This document shows, piece after piece, positions 1 through 12,250 of a stretch of 64,000 nt of DNA. The stretch is from Auanema rhodensis (taxonomy: Eukaryota; Nematoda; Chromadorea; Rhabditida; Rhabditidae), in assembly GCA_964057225.1 (NCBI GenBank), contig OZ059900.1, forward strand, positions 21,343,638 through 21,407,637, in the 5' to 3' direction. Every line of letters begins with the position of its first letter. Position 1 is the first letter of the stretch. The notes under the pieces are model-generated. The model did no database searches. It was not told where the DNA came from and worked only from the letters and a program-made list of their open reading frames with translations. Made by a program: the position numbers and the translations under genes.

Positions 1-354
1 GCTAATATTGATTAAATCGATTTTTGTTCATATGAGTAGTCAAATGCAACGAATTTCAGCGTGTTACATACTGAAATGAAGCATTTTACATGCTGAACAC
101 TAGAAAAATACAAAAACACAGTATTTCCCATGAGAAATATTTTATTATGCTGGAAAACCAGTTTTTGGAAATTTCGCTGTAAACAAGGTTTTGACTTACG
201 ATTTCATGTGTTCAAACTCATGCAATGTCAATGAAACCTAGCTCAAAATTGTTCCTACAACGTCTAGTTCCACTTTCACGACAAAAAACAGGGGTTAGAA
301 AATTAAGGAAATTAGCATATTCTGAGGGCACGCCCCTTATGGCTAATATTGATT

Positions 355-364
355 AAATCGATTT
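355..364. other. 10 bp palindrome aaatcgattt (example copy)
   Basis: This perfect palindrome contains ATCGAT and sits near the monomer start, followed 5 bases later by the palindrome tcatatga. Both are kept in nearly all monomers. Three related monomers (start 11628, 16758 and 18126) shorten it through gattgaatcg. Confidence 0.75.
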
Positions 365-378
365 TTGTTCATATGAGT

Positions 379-395
379 CGTCAAATGCAACGAAT
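379..395 (-). other. Second, weaker CENP-B-like element (example copy)
   Basis: On the reverse strand these bases read attcgttgcatttgacg. They share the contiguous heptamer TTCGTTG and the core A with the CENP-B box, 9 of 17 positions in all, but lack the CGGG half. The gtcgtc/gtagtc polymorphism that splits the array into two common classes changes its last base. It faces the opposite way to the stronger element about 135 bp downstream. Alone it is poor evidence for a binding site. Confidence 0.2.
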
Positions 396-401
396 TTCAG
401 C

Positions 402-441
402 GTGTTACATACTAAAATGAAGCATTTTACATGCTGAACAC
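402..441. other. 40 bp imperfect dyad (potential hairpin), example copy
   Basis: The core aaaatg-aag-catttt is a perfect 6 bp stem with a 3-base loop. It is flanked by gtgtt on the left and aacac on the right, which are also complementary, with 7-8 partly matching bases between. Variants here (gaagT, ggagc, tttCaca and the taa deletion) fall in or beside the stem in many monomers, so strict conservation of pairing is not seen. Confidence 0.6.
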
Positions 442-462
442 TAGAAAAATACAAAAACACAG

Positions 463-480
463 TATTTCCCATGAGAAATA
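463..480. other. 18 bp near-palindrome, perfect in one allele class
   Basis: In the majority monomer tatttcccatgagaaata is palindromic except at one base pair. In monomers with T instead of the third C (for example 3883-3900) it becomes TATTTCTCATGAGAAATA, a perfect 18 bp palindrome. The perfect form occurs near 3.5, 3.9, 5.3, 5.6, 6.3, 6.6, 8.3, 9.4, 11.1, 11.8, 16.2, 16.9, 18.3, 22.4, 26.1, 28.8, 38.1, 43.5, 57.3 and 60.0 kb. It is nearly always in the same monomer as the ttgtttgtac allele. It could be a dimeric protein site or neutral. Confidence 0.8.
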
Positions 481-512
481 TTTTATTATGCTGGAAAACC
501 AGTTTTTGGAAA

Positions 513-529
513 TTTCGCTGTAAACAAGG
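513..529 (+). other. CENP-B-box-like 17-mer (example copy; present in nearly every monomer)
   Basis: The 17 bases tttcgctgtaaacaagg match the mammalian CENP-B box consensus YTTCGTTGGAARCGGGA at 12 of 17 positions. They match 7 of the 9 essential core positions (TTCG, the central A, and the first C and last G of CGGG). The element recurs once per 342 bp. It is unchanged in the ggaattttcg class, changed at its first base in the ggaaagttcg class, and changed at its last base in the aacaagttttt class. Similar motifs are reported in several invertebrate satellites, but whether a CENP-B-like protein binds is unknown. This could be a chance match. Confidence 0.4.
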
Positions 530-1307
530 TTTTGACTTACGATTTCATGTGTTCAAACTCATGCAATGTCAATGAAACCTAGCTCAAAATTGTTCCTACA
601 ACGTCTAGTTCCACTTTCACGACAAAAAAACAGGGGTTAGAAAATTAAGGAAATTAGCATATTCTGAGGGCACGCCCCTTATGGCTAATATTGATTAAAT
701 CGATTTTTGTTCATATGAGTCGTCAAATGCAACGAATTTCAGCGTGTTACATACTAAAATGAAGCATTTTACATGCTGAACACTAGAAAAATACAAAAAC
801 ACAGTAATACCCATGAGAAATATTTTATTATGCTGGAAAACCAGTTTTTGGAAATTTCGCTGTAAACAAGGTTTTGACTTACGATTTCATGTGTTCAAAC
901 TCATGCAATGTCAATGAAACCTAGCTCAAAATTGTTAATACAATGTCTAGTTCCACTTTCACGACAAAAAAACAGGGGTTAGAAAATTAAGGAAATTAGC
1001 ATATTCTGAGGGCACGCCCTTTATGGCTAATATTGATTAAATCGATTTTTGTTCATATGAGTCGTCAAATGCAACGAATTTCAGCGTGTTACATACTAAA
1101 ATGAAGCATTTTACATGCTGAACACTATAAAAATACAAAAACACAGTATTTCCCATGAGAAATATTTTATTATGCTGGAAAACCAGTTTTTGGAAATTTC
1201 GCTGTAAACAAGGTTTTGACTTACGATTTCATGTGTTCAAACTCATGCAATGTCAATGAAACCTAGCTCAAAATTGTTCCTACAACGTCTAGTTCCACTT
1301 TCACGAC

Positions 1308-1315
1308 AAAAAAAA
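1308..1315 (+). repeat. Length-variable A-run (8 A; usual 7, sometimes 6)
   Basis: The homopolymer between cacgac and caggggtt is 7 A in most monomers, 8 A here, and 6 A in several (near 290, 2676, 22170, 25926, 28654, 30016, 31048, 32408, 33093, 34798, 37186, 42313, 42995, 52908 and 56424). It accounts for most of the 341/343 bp monomers. Replication slippage is the natural explanation; consensus error in homopolymers is the alternative. Confidence 0.85.
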
Positions 1316-4300
1316 CAGGGGTTAGAAAATTAAGGAAATTAGCATATTCTTAGGGCACGCCCCTTATGGCTAATATTGATTAAATCGATTTTTGTTCATA
1401 TGAGTCGTCAAATGCAACGAATTTCAGCGTGTTACATACTAAAATGAAGCATTTTACATGCTGAACACTAGAAAAATACAAAAACACAGTATTTCCCATG
1501 AGAAATATTTTATTATGCTGGAAAACCAGTTTTTGGAAATTTCGCTGTAAACAAGGTTTTGACTTACGATTTCATGTGTTCAAACTCATGCAATGTCAAT
1601 GAAACCTAGCTCAAAATTGTTCCTACAACGTCTAGTTCCACTTTCACGACAAAAAAACAGGGGTTAGAAAATTAAGGAAATTAGCTTATTCTGAGGGCAC
1701 GCCCCTTATGGCTAATATTGATTAAATCGATTTTTGTTCATATGAGTCGTCAAATGCAACGAATTTCAGCGTGTTACATACTAAAATGAAGCATTTCACA
1801 TGCTGAACACTAGAAAAATACAAAAACACAGTATTTCCCATGAGAAATATTTTATTATGCTGGAAAACCAGTTTTTGGAAATTTCGCTGTAAACAAGTTT
1901 TTGACTTACGATTTCATGTGTTCAAACTCATGCAATGTCAATGAAACCTAGCTCAAAATTGTTCCTACAACGTCTAGTTCCACTTTCACGACAAAAAAAC
2001 AGGGGTTAGAAAATTAAGGAAATTAGCATATTCTGAGGGCACGCCTCTTATGGCTAATATTGATTAAATCGATTTTTGTTCATATGAGTCGTCAAATGCA
2101 ACGAATTTCAGCGTGTTACATACTAAAATGAAGCATTTTACATGCTGAACACTATAAAAATACAAAAACACAGTATTTCCCATGAGAAATATTTTATTAT
2201 GCTGGAAAACCAGTTTTTGGAAATTTCGCTGTAAACAAGGTTTTGACTTACGATTTCATGTGTTCAAACTCATGCAATGTCAATGAAACCTAGCTCAAAA
2301 TTGTTCCTACAACGTCTAGTTCCACTTTCACGACAAAAAAACAGGGGTTAGAAAATTAAGGAAATTAGCATATTCTGAGGGCACGCCCCTTATGGCTAAT
2401 ATTGATTAAATCGATTTTTGTTCATATGAGTCGTCAAATGCAACGAATTTCAGCGTGTTACATACTAAAATGAAGCATTTTACATGCTGAACACTATAAA
2501 AATACAAAAACACAGTAATTCCCATGAGAAATATTTTATTATGCTGGAAAACCAGTTTTTGGAAAGTTCGCTGTAAACAAGGTTTTGACTTACGATTTCA
2601 TGTGTTCAAACTCATGCAATGTCAATGAAACCTAGCTCAAAATTGTTCCTACAACGTCTAGTTCCACTTTCACGACAAAAAACAGGGGTTAGAAAATTAA
2701 GGAAATTAGCATATTCTGAGGGCACGCCCCTTATGGCTAATATTGATTAAATCGATTTTTGTTCATATGAGTCGTCAAATGCAACGAATTTCAGCGTGTT
2801 ACATACTAAAATGAAGCATTTCACATGCTGAACACTAGAAAAATACAAAAACACAGTATTTCCCATGAGAAATATTTTATTATGCTGGAAAACCAGTTTT
2901 TGGAAATTTCGCTGAAAACAAGTTTTTGACTTACGATTTAATGTGTTCAAACTCATGCAATGTCAATGAAACCTAGCTCAAAATTGTTTGTACAACGTCT
3001 AGTTTCACTTTCACGACAAAAAAACAGGGGTTAGAAAATTAAGGAAATTAGCATATTCTGAGGGCACGCCCCTTATGGCTAATATTGATTAAATCGATTT
3101 TTGTTCATATGAGTAGTCAAATGCAACGAATTTCAGCGTGTTACATACTAAAATGAACCATTTTACATGCTGAACACTAGAAAAATACGAAAACACAGTA
3201 TTTCCCATGAGAAATATTTTATTATGCTGGAAAACCAGTTTTTGGAAATTTCGCTGTAAACAAGGTTTTGACTTACGATTTCATGTGTTCAAACTCATGC
3301 AATGTCAATGAAACCTAGCTCAAAATTGTTCCTACAACGTCTAGTTCCACTTTCACGACAAAAAAACAGGGGTTAGAAAATTAAGGAAATTAGCATATTC
3401 TGAGGGCACGCCCCTTATGGCTAATATTGATTAAATCGATTTTTGTTCATATGAGTCGTCAAATGCAACGAATTTCAGCGTGTTACATACTAAAATGAAG
3501 CATTTTACATGCTGAACACTAGAAAAATACAAAAACACAGTATTTCTCATGAGAAATATTTTATTATGCTGGAAAACCAGTTTTTGGAAATTTCGCTGTA
3601 AACAAGGTTTTGACTTACGATTTCATGTGTTCAAACTCATGCAATGTCAATGAAACCTAGCTCAAAATTGTTCCTACAACGTCTAGTTCCACTTTCACGA
3701 CAAAAAAACAGGGGTTAGAAAATTAAGGAAATTAGCATATTCTGAGGGCACGCCCCTTATGGCTAATATTGATTAAATCGATTTTTGTTCATATGAGTCG
3801 TCAAATGCAACGAATTTCAGCGTGTTACATACTAAAATGAAGCATTTTACATGCTGAACACTAGAAGAATACAAAAACACAGTATTTCTCATGAGAAATA
3901 TTTTATTATGCTGGAAAACCAGTTTTTGGAAATTTCGCTGTAAACAAGGTTTTGACTTACGATTTCATGTGTTCAAACTCATGCAATGTCAATGAAACCT
4001 AGCTCAAAATTGTTTGTACAACGTCTAGTTCCACTTTCACGACAAAAAAACAGGGGTTAGAAAATTTAGGAAATTAGCATATTCTGAGGGCACGCCCCTT
4101 ATGGCTAATATTGATTAAATCGATTTTTGTTCATATGAGTCGTCAAATGCAACGAATTTCAGCGTGTTACATACTAAAATGAAGTATTTTACATGCTGAA
4201 CACTAGAAAAATACAAAAACACAGTATTTCCCATGAGAAATATTTTATTATGCTGGAAAACCAGTTTTTGGAATTTTCGCTGTAAACAAGGTTTTGACTT

Positions 4301-4787
4301 ACGATTTCATGTGTTCAAACTCATGCAATGTCAATGAAACCTAGCTCAAAATTGTTTGTACAACGTCTAGTTCCACTTTCACGACAAAAAAACAGGGGTT
4401 AGAAAATTAAGGAAATTAGCATATTCTGAGAGCACGCCCCTTATGGCTAATATTGATTAAATCGATTTTTGTTCATATGAGTAGTCAAATGCAACGAATT
4501 TCAGCGTGTTACATACTAAAATGAAGCATTTTACATGCTGAACACTAGAAAAATACAAAAACACAGTATTTCCCATGAGAAATATTTTATTATGCTGGAA
4601 AACCAGTTTTTGGAATTTTCGCTGTAAACAAGGTTTTGACTTACGATTTCATGTGTTCAAACTCATGCAATGTCAATGAAACCTAGCTCAAAATTGTTCG
4701 TACAACGTCTAGTTCCACTTTCACGACAAAAAAACAGGGGTTAGAAAATTAAGGAAATTAGCATATTCTGAGGGCACGCCCCTTATG

Positions 4788-5471
4788 GCTAATATTGATT
4801 AAATCGATTTTTGTTCATATGAGTCGTCAAATGCAAGGAATTTCAGCGTGTTACATACTAAAATGAAGCATTTTACATGCTGAACACTAGAAAAATACAA
4901 AAACACAGTATTTCCCATGAGAAATATTTTATTATGCTGGAAAACCAGTTTTTGGAAATTTCGCTGTAAACAAGGTTTTGACTTACGATTTCATGTGTTC
5001 AAACTCATGCAATGTCAATGAAACCTAGCTCAAAATTGTTCCTACAACGTCTAGTTCCACTTTCACGACAAAAAAACAGGGGTTAGAAAATTAAGGAAAT
5101 TAGCATATTCTGAGGGCACGCCCCTTATGGCTAATATTGATTAAATCGATTTTTGTTTATATGAGTCGTCAAATGCAACGAATTTCAGCGTGTTACATAC
5201 TAAAATGGAGCATTTTACATGCTGAACACTAGAAAAATACAAAAACACAGTATTTCTCATGAGAAATATTTTATTATGCTGGAAAACCAGTTTTTGGAAA
5301 TTTCGCTGTAAACAAGGTTTTGACTTACGATTTCATGTGTTCAAACTCATGCAATGTCAATGAAACCTAGCTCAAAATTGTTTGTACAACGTCTAGTTCC
5401 ACTTTCACGACAAAAAAACAGGGGTTAGAAAATTAAGGAAATTAGCATATTCTGAGGGCACGCCCCTTATG
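4788..5471 (+). repeat. Two-monomer block repeated 4104 bp downstream (8892-9575)
   Basis: A monomer with the private atgcaaggaattt change (4837) is followed by one with tgtttatatgag and aaaatggagc. The same pair recurs at 8892-9575, displaced by exactly 12 monomers (the tag base is 4837 versus 8941). Upstream contexts are similar but differ by one monomer: 3762-4445 has a gaagtatttt unit followed by an extra gtagtc unit that is absent before 8892. Confidence 0.85.
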
Positions 5472-7181
5472 GCTAATATTGATTAAATCGATTTTTGTTC
5501 ATATGAGTCGTCAAATGCAACGAATTTCAGCGTGTTACATACTAAAATGAAGCATTTTACATGCTGAACACTAGAAAAATACAAAAACACAGTATTTCTC
5601 ATGAGAAATATTTTATTATGCTGGAAAACCAGTTTTTGGAAATTTCGCTGTAAACAAGGTTTTGACTTACGATTTCATGTGTTCAAACTCATGCAATGTC
5701 AATGAAACCTAGCTCAAAATTGTTTGTACAACGTCTAGTTCCACTTTCACGACAAAAAAACAGGGGTTAGAAAATTAAGGAAATTAGCATATTCTGAGGG
5801 CACGCCCCTTATGGCTAATATTGATTAAATCGATTTTTGTTCATATGAGTCGTCAAATGCAACGAATTTCAGCGTGTTACATACTAAAATGAAGCATTTT
5901 ACATGCTGAACACTAGAAAAATACAAAAACACAGTATTTCCCATGAGAAATATTTTATTATGCTGGAAAACCAGTTTTTGGAAATTTCGCTGTAAACAAG
6001 GTTTTGACTTACGATTTCATGTGTTCAAACTCATGCAATGTCAATGAAACCTAGCTCAAAATTGTTCCTACAACGTCTAGTTCCACTTTCACGACAAAAA
6101 AACAGGGGTTAGAAAATTAAGGAAATTAGCATATTCTGAGGGCACGCCCCTTATGGCTAATATTGATTAAATCGATTTTTGTTTATATGAGTCGTCAAAT
6201 GCAACGAATTTCAGCGTGTTACATACTAAAATGGAGCATTTTACATGCTGAACACTAGAAAAATACAAAAACACAGTATTTCTCATGAGAAATATTTTAT
6301 TATGCTGGAAAACCAGTTTTTGGAAATTTCGCTGTAAACAAGGTTTTGACTTACGATTTCATGTGTTCAAACTCATGCAATGTCAATGAAACCTAGCTCA
6401 AAATTGTTTGTACAACGTCTAGTTCCACTTTCACGACAAAAAAACAGGGGTTAGAAAATTAAGGAAATTAGCATATTCTGAGGGCACGCCCCTTATGGCT
6501 AATATTGATTAAATCGATTTTTGTTCATATGAGTCGTCAAATGCAACGAATTTCAGCGTGTTACATACTAAAATGAAGCATTTTACATGCTGAACACTAG
6601 AAAAATACAAAAACACAGTATTTCTCATGAGAAATATTTTATTATGCTGGAAAACCAGTTTTTGGAAATTTCGCTGTAAACAAGGTTTTGACTTACGATT
6701 TCATGTGTTCAAACTCATGCAATGTCAATGAAACCTAGCTCAAAATTGTTTGTACAACGTCTAGTTCCACTTTCACGACAAAAAAACAGGGGTTAGAAAA
6801 TTAAGGAAATTAGCATATTCTGAGGGCACGCCCCTTATGGCTAATATTGATTAAATCGATTTTTGTTCATATGAGTCGTCAAATGCAACGAATTTCAGCG
6901 TGTTACATACTAAAATGAAGCATTTTACATGCTGAACACTAGAAAAATACAAAAACACAGTATTTCCCATGAGAAATATTTTATTATGCTGGAAAACCAG
7001 TTTTTGGAAATTTCGCTGTAAACAAGGTTTTGACTTACGATTTCATGTGTTCAAACTCATGCAATGTCAATGAAACCTAGCTCAAAATTGTTTGTACAAC
7101 GTCTAGTTCCACTTTCACGACAAAAAAACAGGGGTTAGAAAATTAAGCAAATTAGCATATTCTGAGGGCACGCCCCTTATG
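5130..7181 (+). repeat. Tandem 3-monomer duplication (2 x 1026 bp)
   Basis: Monomers at 5130 and 6156 share the rare tgtttatatgag and aaaatggagc changes plus the perfect-palindrome and TG alleles. The following monomers (5472 and 6498) also agree. The third monomers (5814 and 6840) agree at first, then differ: CC with ttaagg versus TG with ttaagcaaatt. The second copy therefore recombined with another monomer near its end. The ttaagcaaatt variant also occurs in the next monomer (near 7489). Confidence 0.85.
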
Positions 7182-9575
7182 GCTAATATTGATTAAATCG
7201 ATTTTTGTTCATATGAGTAGTCAAATGCAACGAATTTCAGCGTGTTACATACTAAAATGAAGCATTTTACATGCTGAACACTAGAAAAATACAAAAACAC
7301 AGTATTTCCCATGAGAAATATTTTATTATGCTGGAAAACCAGTTTTTGGAAATTTCGCTGTAAACAAGGTTTTGACTTACGATTTCATGTGTTCAAACTC
7401 ATGCAATGTCAATGAAACCTAGCTCAAAATTGTTTGTACAACGTCTAGTTCCACTTTCACGACAAAAAAACAGGGGTTAGAAAATTAAGCAAATTAGCAT
7501 ATTCTGAGGGCACGCCCCTTATGGCTAATATTGATTAAATCGATTTTTGTTCATATGAGTAGTCAAATGCAACGAATTTCAGCGTGTTACATACTAAAAT
7601 GAAGCATTTTACATGCTGAACACTAGAAAAATACAAAAACACAGTATTTCCCATGAGAAATATTTTATTATGCTGGAAAACCAGTTTTTGGAATTTTCGC
7701 TGTAAACAAGGTTTTGACTTACGATTTCATGTGTTCAAACTCATGCAATGTCCATGAAACCTAGCTCAAAATTGTTCGTACAACGTCTAGTTCCACTTTC
7801 ACGACAAAAAAACAGGGGTTAGAAAATTAAGGAAATTAGCATATTCTGAGGGCACGCCCCTTATGGCTAATATTGATTAAATCGATTTTTGTTCATATGA
7901 GTCGTCAAATGCAACGAATTTCAGCGTGTTACATACTAAAATGAAGCATTTCACATGCTGAACACTAGAAAAATACAAAAACACAGTATTTCCCATGAGA
8001 AATATTTTATTATGCTGGAAAACCAGTTTTTGGAAATTTCGCTGTAAACAAGGTTTTGACTTACGATTTCATGTGTTCAAACTCATGCAATGTCAATGAA
8101 ACCTAGCTCAAAATTGTTCCTACAACGTCTAGTTCCACTTTCACGACAAAAAAACAGGGGTTAGAAAATTAAGGAAATTAGCATATTCTGAGGGCACGCC
8201 CCTTATGGCTAATATTGATTAAATCGATTTTTGTTCATATGAGTCGTCAAATGCAACGAATTTCAGCGTGTTACATACTAAAATGAAGCATTTTACATGC
8301 TGAACACTAGAAAAATACAAAAACACAGTATTTCTCATGAGAAATATTTTATTATGCTGGAAAACCAGTTTTTGGAAATTTCGCTGTAAACAAGGTTTTG
8401 ACTTACGATTTCATGTGTTCAAACTCATGCAATGTCAATGAAACCTAGCTCAAAATTGTTTGTACAACGTCTAGTTCCACTTTCACGACAAAAAAACAGG
8501 GGTTAGAAAATTTAGGAAATTAGCATATTCTGAGGGCACGCCCCTTATGGCTAATATTGATTAAATCGATTTTTGTTCATATGAGTCGTCAAATGCAACG
8601 AATTTCAGCGTGTTACATACTAAAATGAAGTATTTTACATGCTGAACACTAGAAAAATACAAAAACACAGTATTTCCCATGAGAAATATTTTATTATGCT
8701 GGAAAACCAGTTTTTGGAATTTTCGCTGTAAACAAGGTTTTGACTTACGATTTCATGTGTTCAAACTCATGCAATGTCAATGAAACCTAGCTCAAAATTG
8801 TTCGTACAACGTCTAGTTCCACTTTCACGACAAAAAAACAGGGGTTAGAAAATTAAGGAAATTAGCATATTCTGAGGGCACGCCCCTTATGGCTAATATT
8901 GATTAAATCGATTTTTGTTCATATGAGTCGTCAAATGCAAGGAATTTCAGCGTGTTACATACTAAAATGAAGCATTTTACATGCTGAACACTAGAAAAAT
9001 ACAAAAACACAGTATTTCCCATGAGAAATATTTTATTATGCTGGAAAACCAGTTTTTGGAAATTTCGCTGTAAACAAGGTTTTGACTTACGATTTCATGT
9101 GTTCAAACTCATGCAATGTCAATGAAACCTAGCTCAAAATTGTTCCTACAACGTCTAGTTCCACTTTCACGACAAAAAAACAGGGGTTAGAAAATTAAGG
9201 AAATTAGCATATTCTGAGGGCACGCCCCTTATGGCTAATATTGATTAAATCGATTTTTGTTTATATGAGTCGTCAAATGCAACGAATTTCAGCGTGTTAC
9301 ATACTAAAATGGAGCATTTTACATGCTGAACACTAGAAAAATACAAAAACACAGTATTTCTCATGAGAAATATTTTATTATGCTGGAAAACCAGTTTTTG
9401 GAAATTTCGCTGTAAACAAGGTTTTGACTTACGATTTCATGTGTTCAAACTCATGCAATGTCAATGAAACCTAGCTCAAAATTGTTTGTACAACGTCTAG
9501 TTCCACTTTCACGACAAAAAAACAGGGGTTAGAAAATTAAGGAAATTAGCATATTCTGAGGGCACGCCCCTTATG

Positions 9576-12250
9576 GCTAATATTGATTAAATCGATTTTT
9601 GTTCATATGAGTCGTCAAATGCAACGAATTTCAGCGTGTTACATACTAAAATGAAGCATTTTACATGCTGAACACTAGAAAAATACAAAAACACAGTATT
9701 TCCCATGAGAAATATTTTATTATGCTGGAAAACCAGTTTTTGGAAATTTCGCTGTAAACAAGGTTTTGACTTACGATTTCATGTGTTCAAACTCATGCAA
9801 TGTCAATGAAACCTAGCTCAAAATTGTTCCTACAACGTCTAGTTCCACTTTCACGACAAAAAAACAGGGGTTAGAAAATTTAGGAAATTAGCATATTCTG
9901 AGGGCACGCCCCTTATGGCTAATATTGATTAAATCGATTTTTGTTCATATGAGTCGTCAAATGCAACGAATTTCAGCGTGTTACATACTAAAATGAAGTA
10001 TTTTACATGCTGAACACTAGAAAAATACAAAAACACAGTATTTCCCATGAGAAATATTTTATTATGCTGGAAAACCAGTTTTTGGAATTTTCGCTGTAAA
10101 CAAGGTTTTGACTTACGATTTCATGTGTTCAAACTCATGCAATGTCAATGAAACCTAGCTCAAAATTGTTTGTACAACGTCTAGTTCCACTTTCACGACA
10201 AAAAAACAGGGGTTAGAAAATTAAGGAAATTAGCATATTCTGAGAGCACGCCCCTTATGGCTAATATTGATTAAATCGATTTTTGTTCATATGAGTAGTC
10301 AAATGCAACGAATTTCAGCGTGTTACATACTAAAATGAAGCATTTTACATGCTGAACACTAGAAAAATACAAAAACACAGTATTTCCCATGAGAAATATT
10401 TTATTATGCTGGAAAACCAGTTTTTGGAATTTTCGCTGTAAACAAGGTTTTGACTTACGATTTCATGTGTTCAAACTCATGCAATGTCAATGAAACCTAG
10501 CTCAAAATTGTTCGTACAACGTCTAGTTCCACTTTCACGACAAAAAAACAGGGGTTAGAAAATTAAGGAAATTAGCATATTCTGAGGGCACGCCCCTTAT
10601 GGCTAATATTGATTAAATCGATTTTTGTTCATATGAGTCGTCAAATGCAACGAATTTCAGCGTGTTACATACTAAAATGAAGCATTTTACATGCTGAACA
10701 CTAGAAAAATACAAAAACACAGTATTTCCCATGAGAAATATTTTATTATGCTGGAAAACCAGTTTTTGGAAATTTCGCTGTAAACAAGGTTTTGACTTAC
10801 GATTTCATGTGTTCAAACTCATGCAATGTCAATGAAACCTAGCTCAAAATTGTTCCTACAACGTCTAGTTCCACTTTCACGACAAAAAAACAGGGGTTAG
10901 AAAATTAAGGAAATTAGCATATTCTGAGGGCACGCCCCTTATGGCTAATATTGATTAAATCGATTTTTGTTTATATGAGTCGTCAAATGCAACGAATTTC
11001 AGCGTGTTACATACTTAAATGGAGCATTTTACATGCTGAACACTAGAAAAATACAAAAACACAGTATTTCTCATGAGAAATATTTTATTATGCTGGAAAA
11101 CCAGTTTTTGGAAATTTCGCTGTAAACAAGGTTTTGACTTACGATTTCATGTGTTCAAACTCATGCAATGTCAATGAAACCTAGCTCAAAATTGTTTGTA
11201 CAACGTCTAGTTCCACTTTCACGACAAAAAAACAGGGGTTAGAAAATTAAGGAAATTAGCATATTCTGAGGGCACGCCCCTTATGGCTAATATTGATTAA
11301 ATCGATTTTTGTTCATATGAGTCGTCAAATGCAACGAATTTCAGCGTGTTACATACTAAAATGAAGCATTTTACATGCTGAACACTAGAAAAATACAAAA
11401 ACACAGTATTTCCCATGAGAAATATTTTATTATGCTGGAAAACCAGTTTTTGGAAATTTCGCTGTAAACAAGGTTTTGACTTACGATTTCATGTGTTCAA
11501 ACTCATGCAATGTCAATGAAACCTAGCTCAAAATTGTTCCTACAACGTCTAGTTCCACTTTCACGACAAAAAAACAGGGGTTAGAAAATTAATGAAATTA
11601 GCATATTCTGAGGGCACGCCCCTTATGGCTAATATTGATTGAATCGATTTTTGTTCATATGAGTCGTCAAATGCAACGAATTTCATCGTGTTACATTCTA
11701 AAATGAAGCATTTTACATGCTGAACACTAGAAAAATACAAAAACACAGTATTTCTCATGAGAAATATTTTATTATGCTGGAAAACCAGTTTTTGGAAATT
11801 TCGCTGTAAACAAGGTTTTGACTTACGATTTCATGTGTTCAAACTCATGCAATGTCAATGAAACCTAGCTCAAAATTGTTTGTACAACGTCTAGTTCCAC
11901 TTTCACGACAAAAAAACAGGGGTTAGAAAATTAAGGAAATTAGCATATTCTGAGGGCACGCCCCTTATGGCTAATATTGATTAAATCGATTTTTGTTCAT
12001 ATGAGTAGTCAAATGCAACGAATTTCAGCGTGTTACATACTAAAATGAAGCATTTTACATGCTGAACACTAGAAAAATACAAAAACACAGTATTTCCCAT
12101 GAGAAATATTTTATTATGCTGGAAAACCAGTTTTTGGAATTTTCGCTGTAAACAAGGTTTTGACTTACGATTTCATGTGTTCAAACTCATGCAATGTCAA
12201 TGAAACCTAGCTCAAAATTGTTCGTACAACGTCTAGTTCCACTTTCACGA
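9576..12250 (+). repeat. Large block, first copy (second at 14706-17380, displaced by 15 monomers)
   Basis: Eight consecutive monomers match those starting at 14706 at the same relative sites: tttagg, then gaagtattt with gagagcacg (10245 versus 15375), the gtagtc type, the CC type, tgtttatatgag with ggagc, ttaatgaaatt, and gattgaatcg. The displacement is 5130 bp with no net indel. One difference is cttaaatgg at 11010 versus ctaaaatgg at 16144. Agreement breaks where 12270 reads ttaagg but 17400 reads tttagg. Confidence 0.9.
11628..11969 (+). repeat. Strongly marked variant monomer (also at 16758 and 18126)
   Basis: This monomer has three otherwise unseen changes (gattgaatcg, tttcatcgtg, ttacattcta) and always follows a monomer ending ttaatgaaatt. 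The three copies appear identical at these sites, which makes it the clearest tag of recent amplification in the first 20 kb. The changes remove a reverse-strand stop, so each copy creates the same chance 65-codon ORF. Confidence 0.9.

Larger units (their letters stand above)
342..683 (+). repeat. Representative 342 bp monomer with internal map
   Basis: This copy matches the majority sequence at most sites and serves as reference. In monomer coordinates: 14-23 is the palindrome aaatcgattt; 29-36 is tcatatga; 38-54 is a weak CENP-B-like element on the minus strand; 61-100 is an imperfect dyad; 122-139 is a palindrome; about 151-162 holds ctgg-aaaa-ccag; 172-188 is a CENP-B-box-like element; then come the three-allele site (ttgttCCtac, CGtac or TGtac), the A-run caaaaaaacagg, and gggc-ac-gccc near the end. 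It is AT-rich, with several A or T tracts of 5-7 bases. No half-monomer duplication is convincing. Its length is divisible by three, but every frame I followed holds stops in the majority sequence. Confidence 0.95.

Noticed and set aside
1-341. Monomer as an ancient dimer of 171 bp halves
   Set aside because: 342 is twice 171, but comparing the halves gives only a scattered weak match (cgattt...tgttca near 18 and 199, an offset of 181, not 171). A real dimer origin is not supported by eye.
2747-2956. 69-codon reverse-strand ORF
   Set aside because: It lies wholly inside satellite sequence and exists because of private point changes in one monomer. There is no ribosome-binding or promoter context and no recognisable domain. 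It is a chance ORF.
11561-11758. Identical 65-codon reverse-strand ORFs here and at 16691-16888 and 18059-18256
   Set aside because: Their identity reflects duplication of the gattgaatcg monomer. That change turns the usual reverse-strand stop into a sense codon, and the start ATG is part of the palindrome. Repetition is not evidence of selection on a protein.
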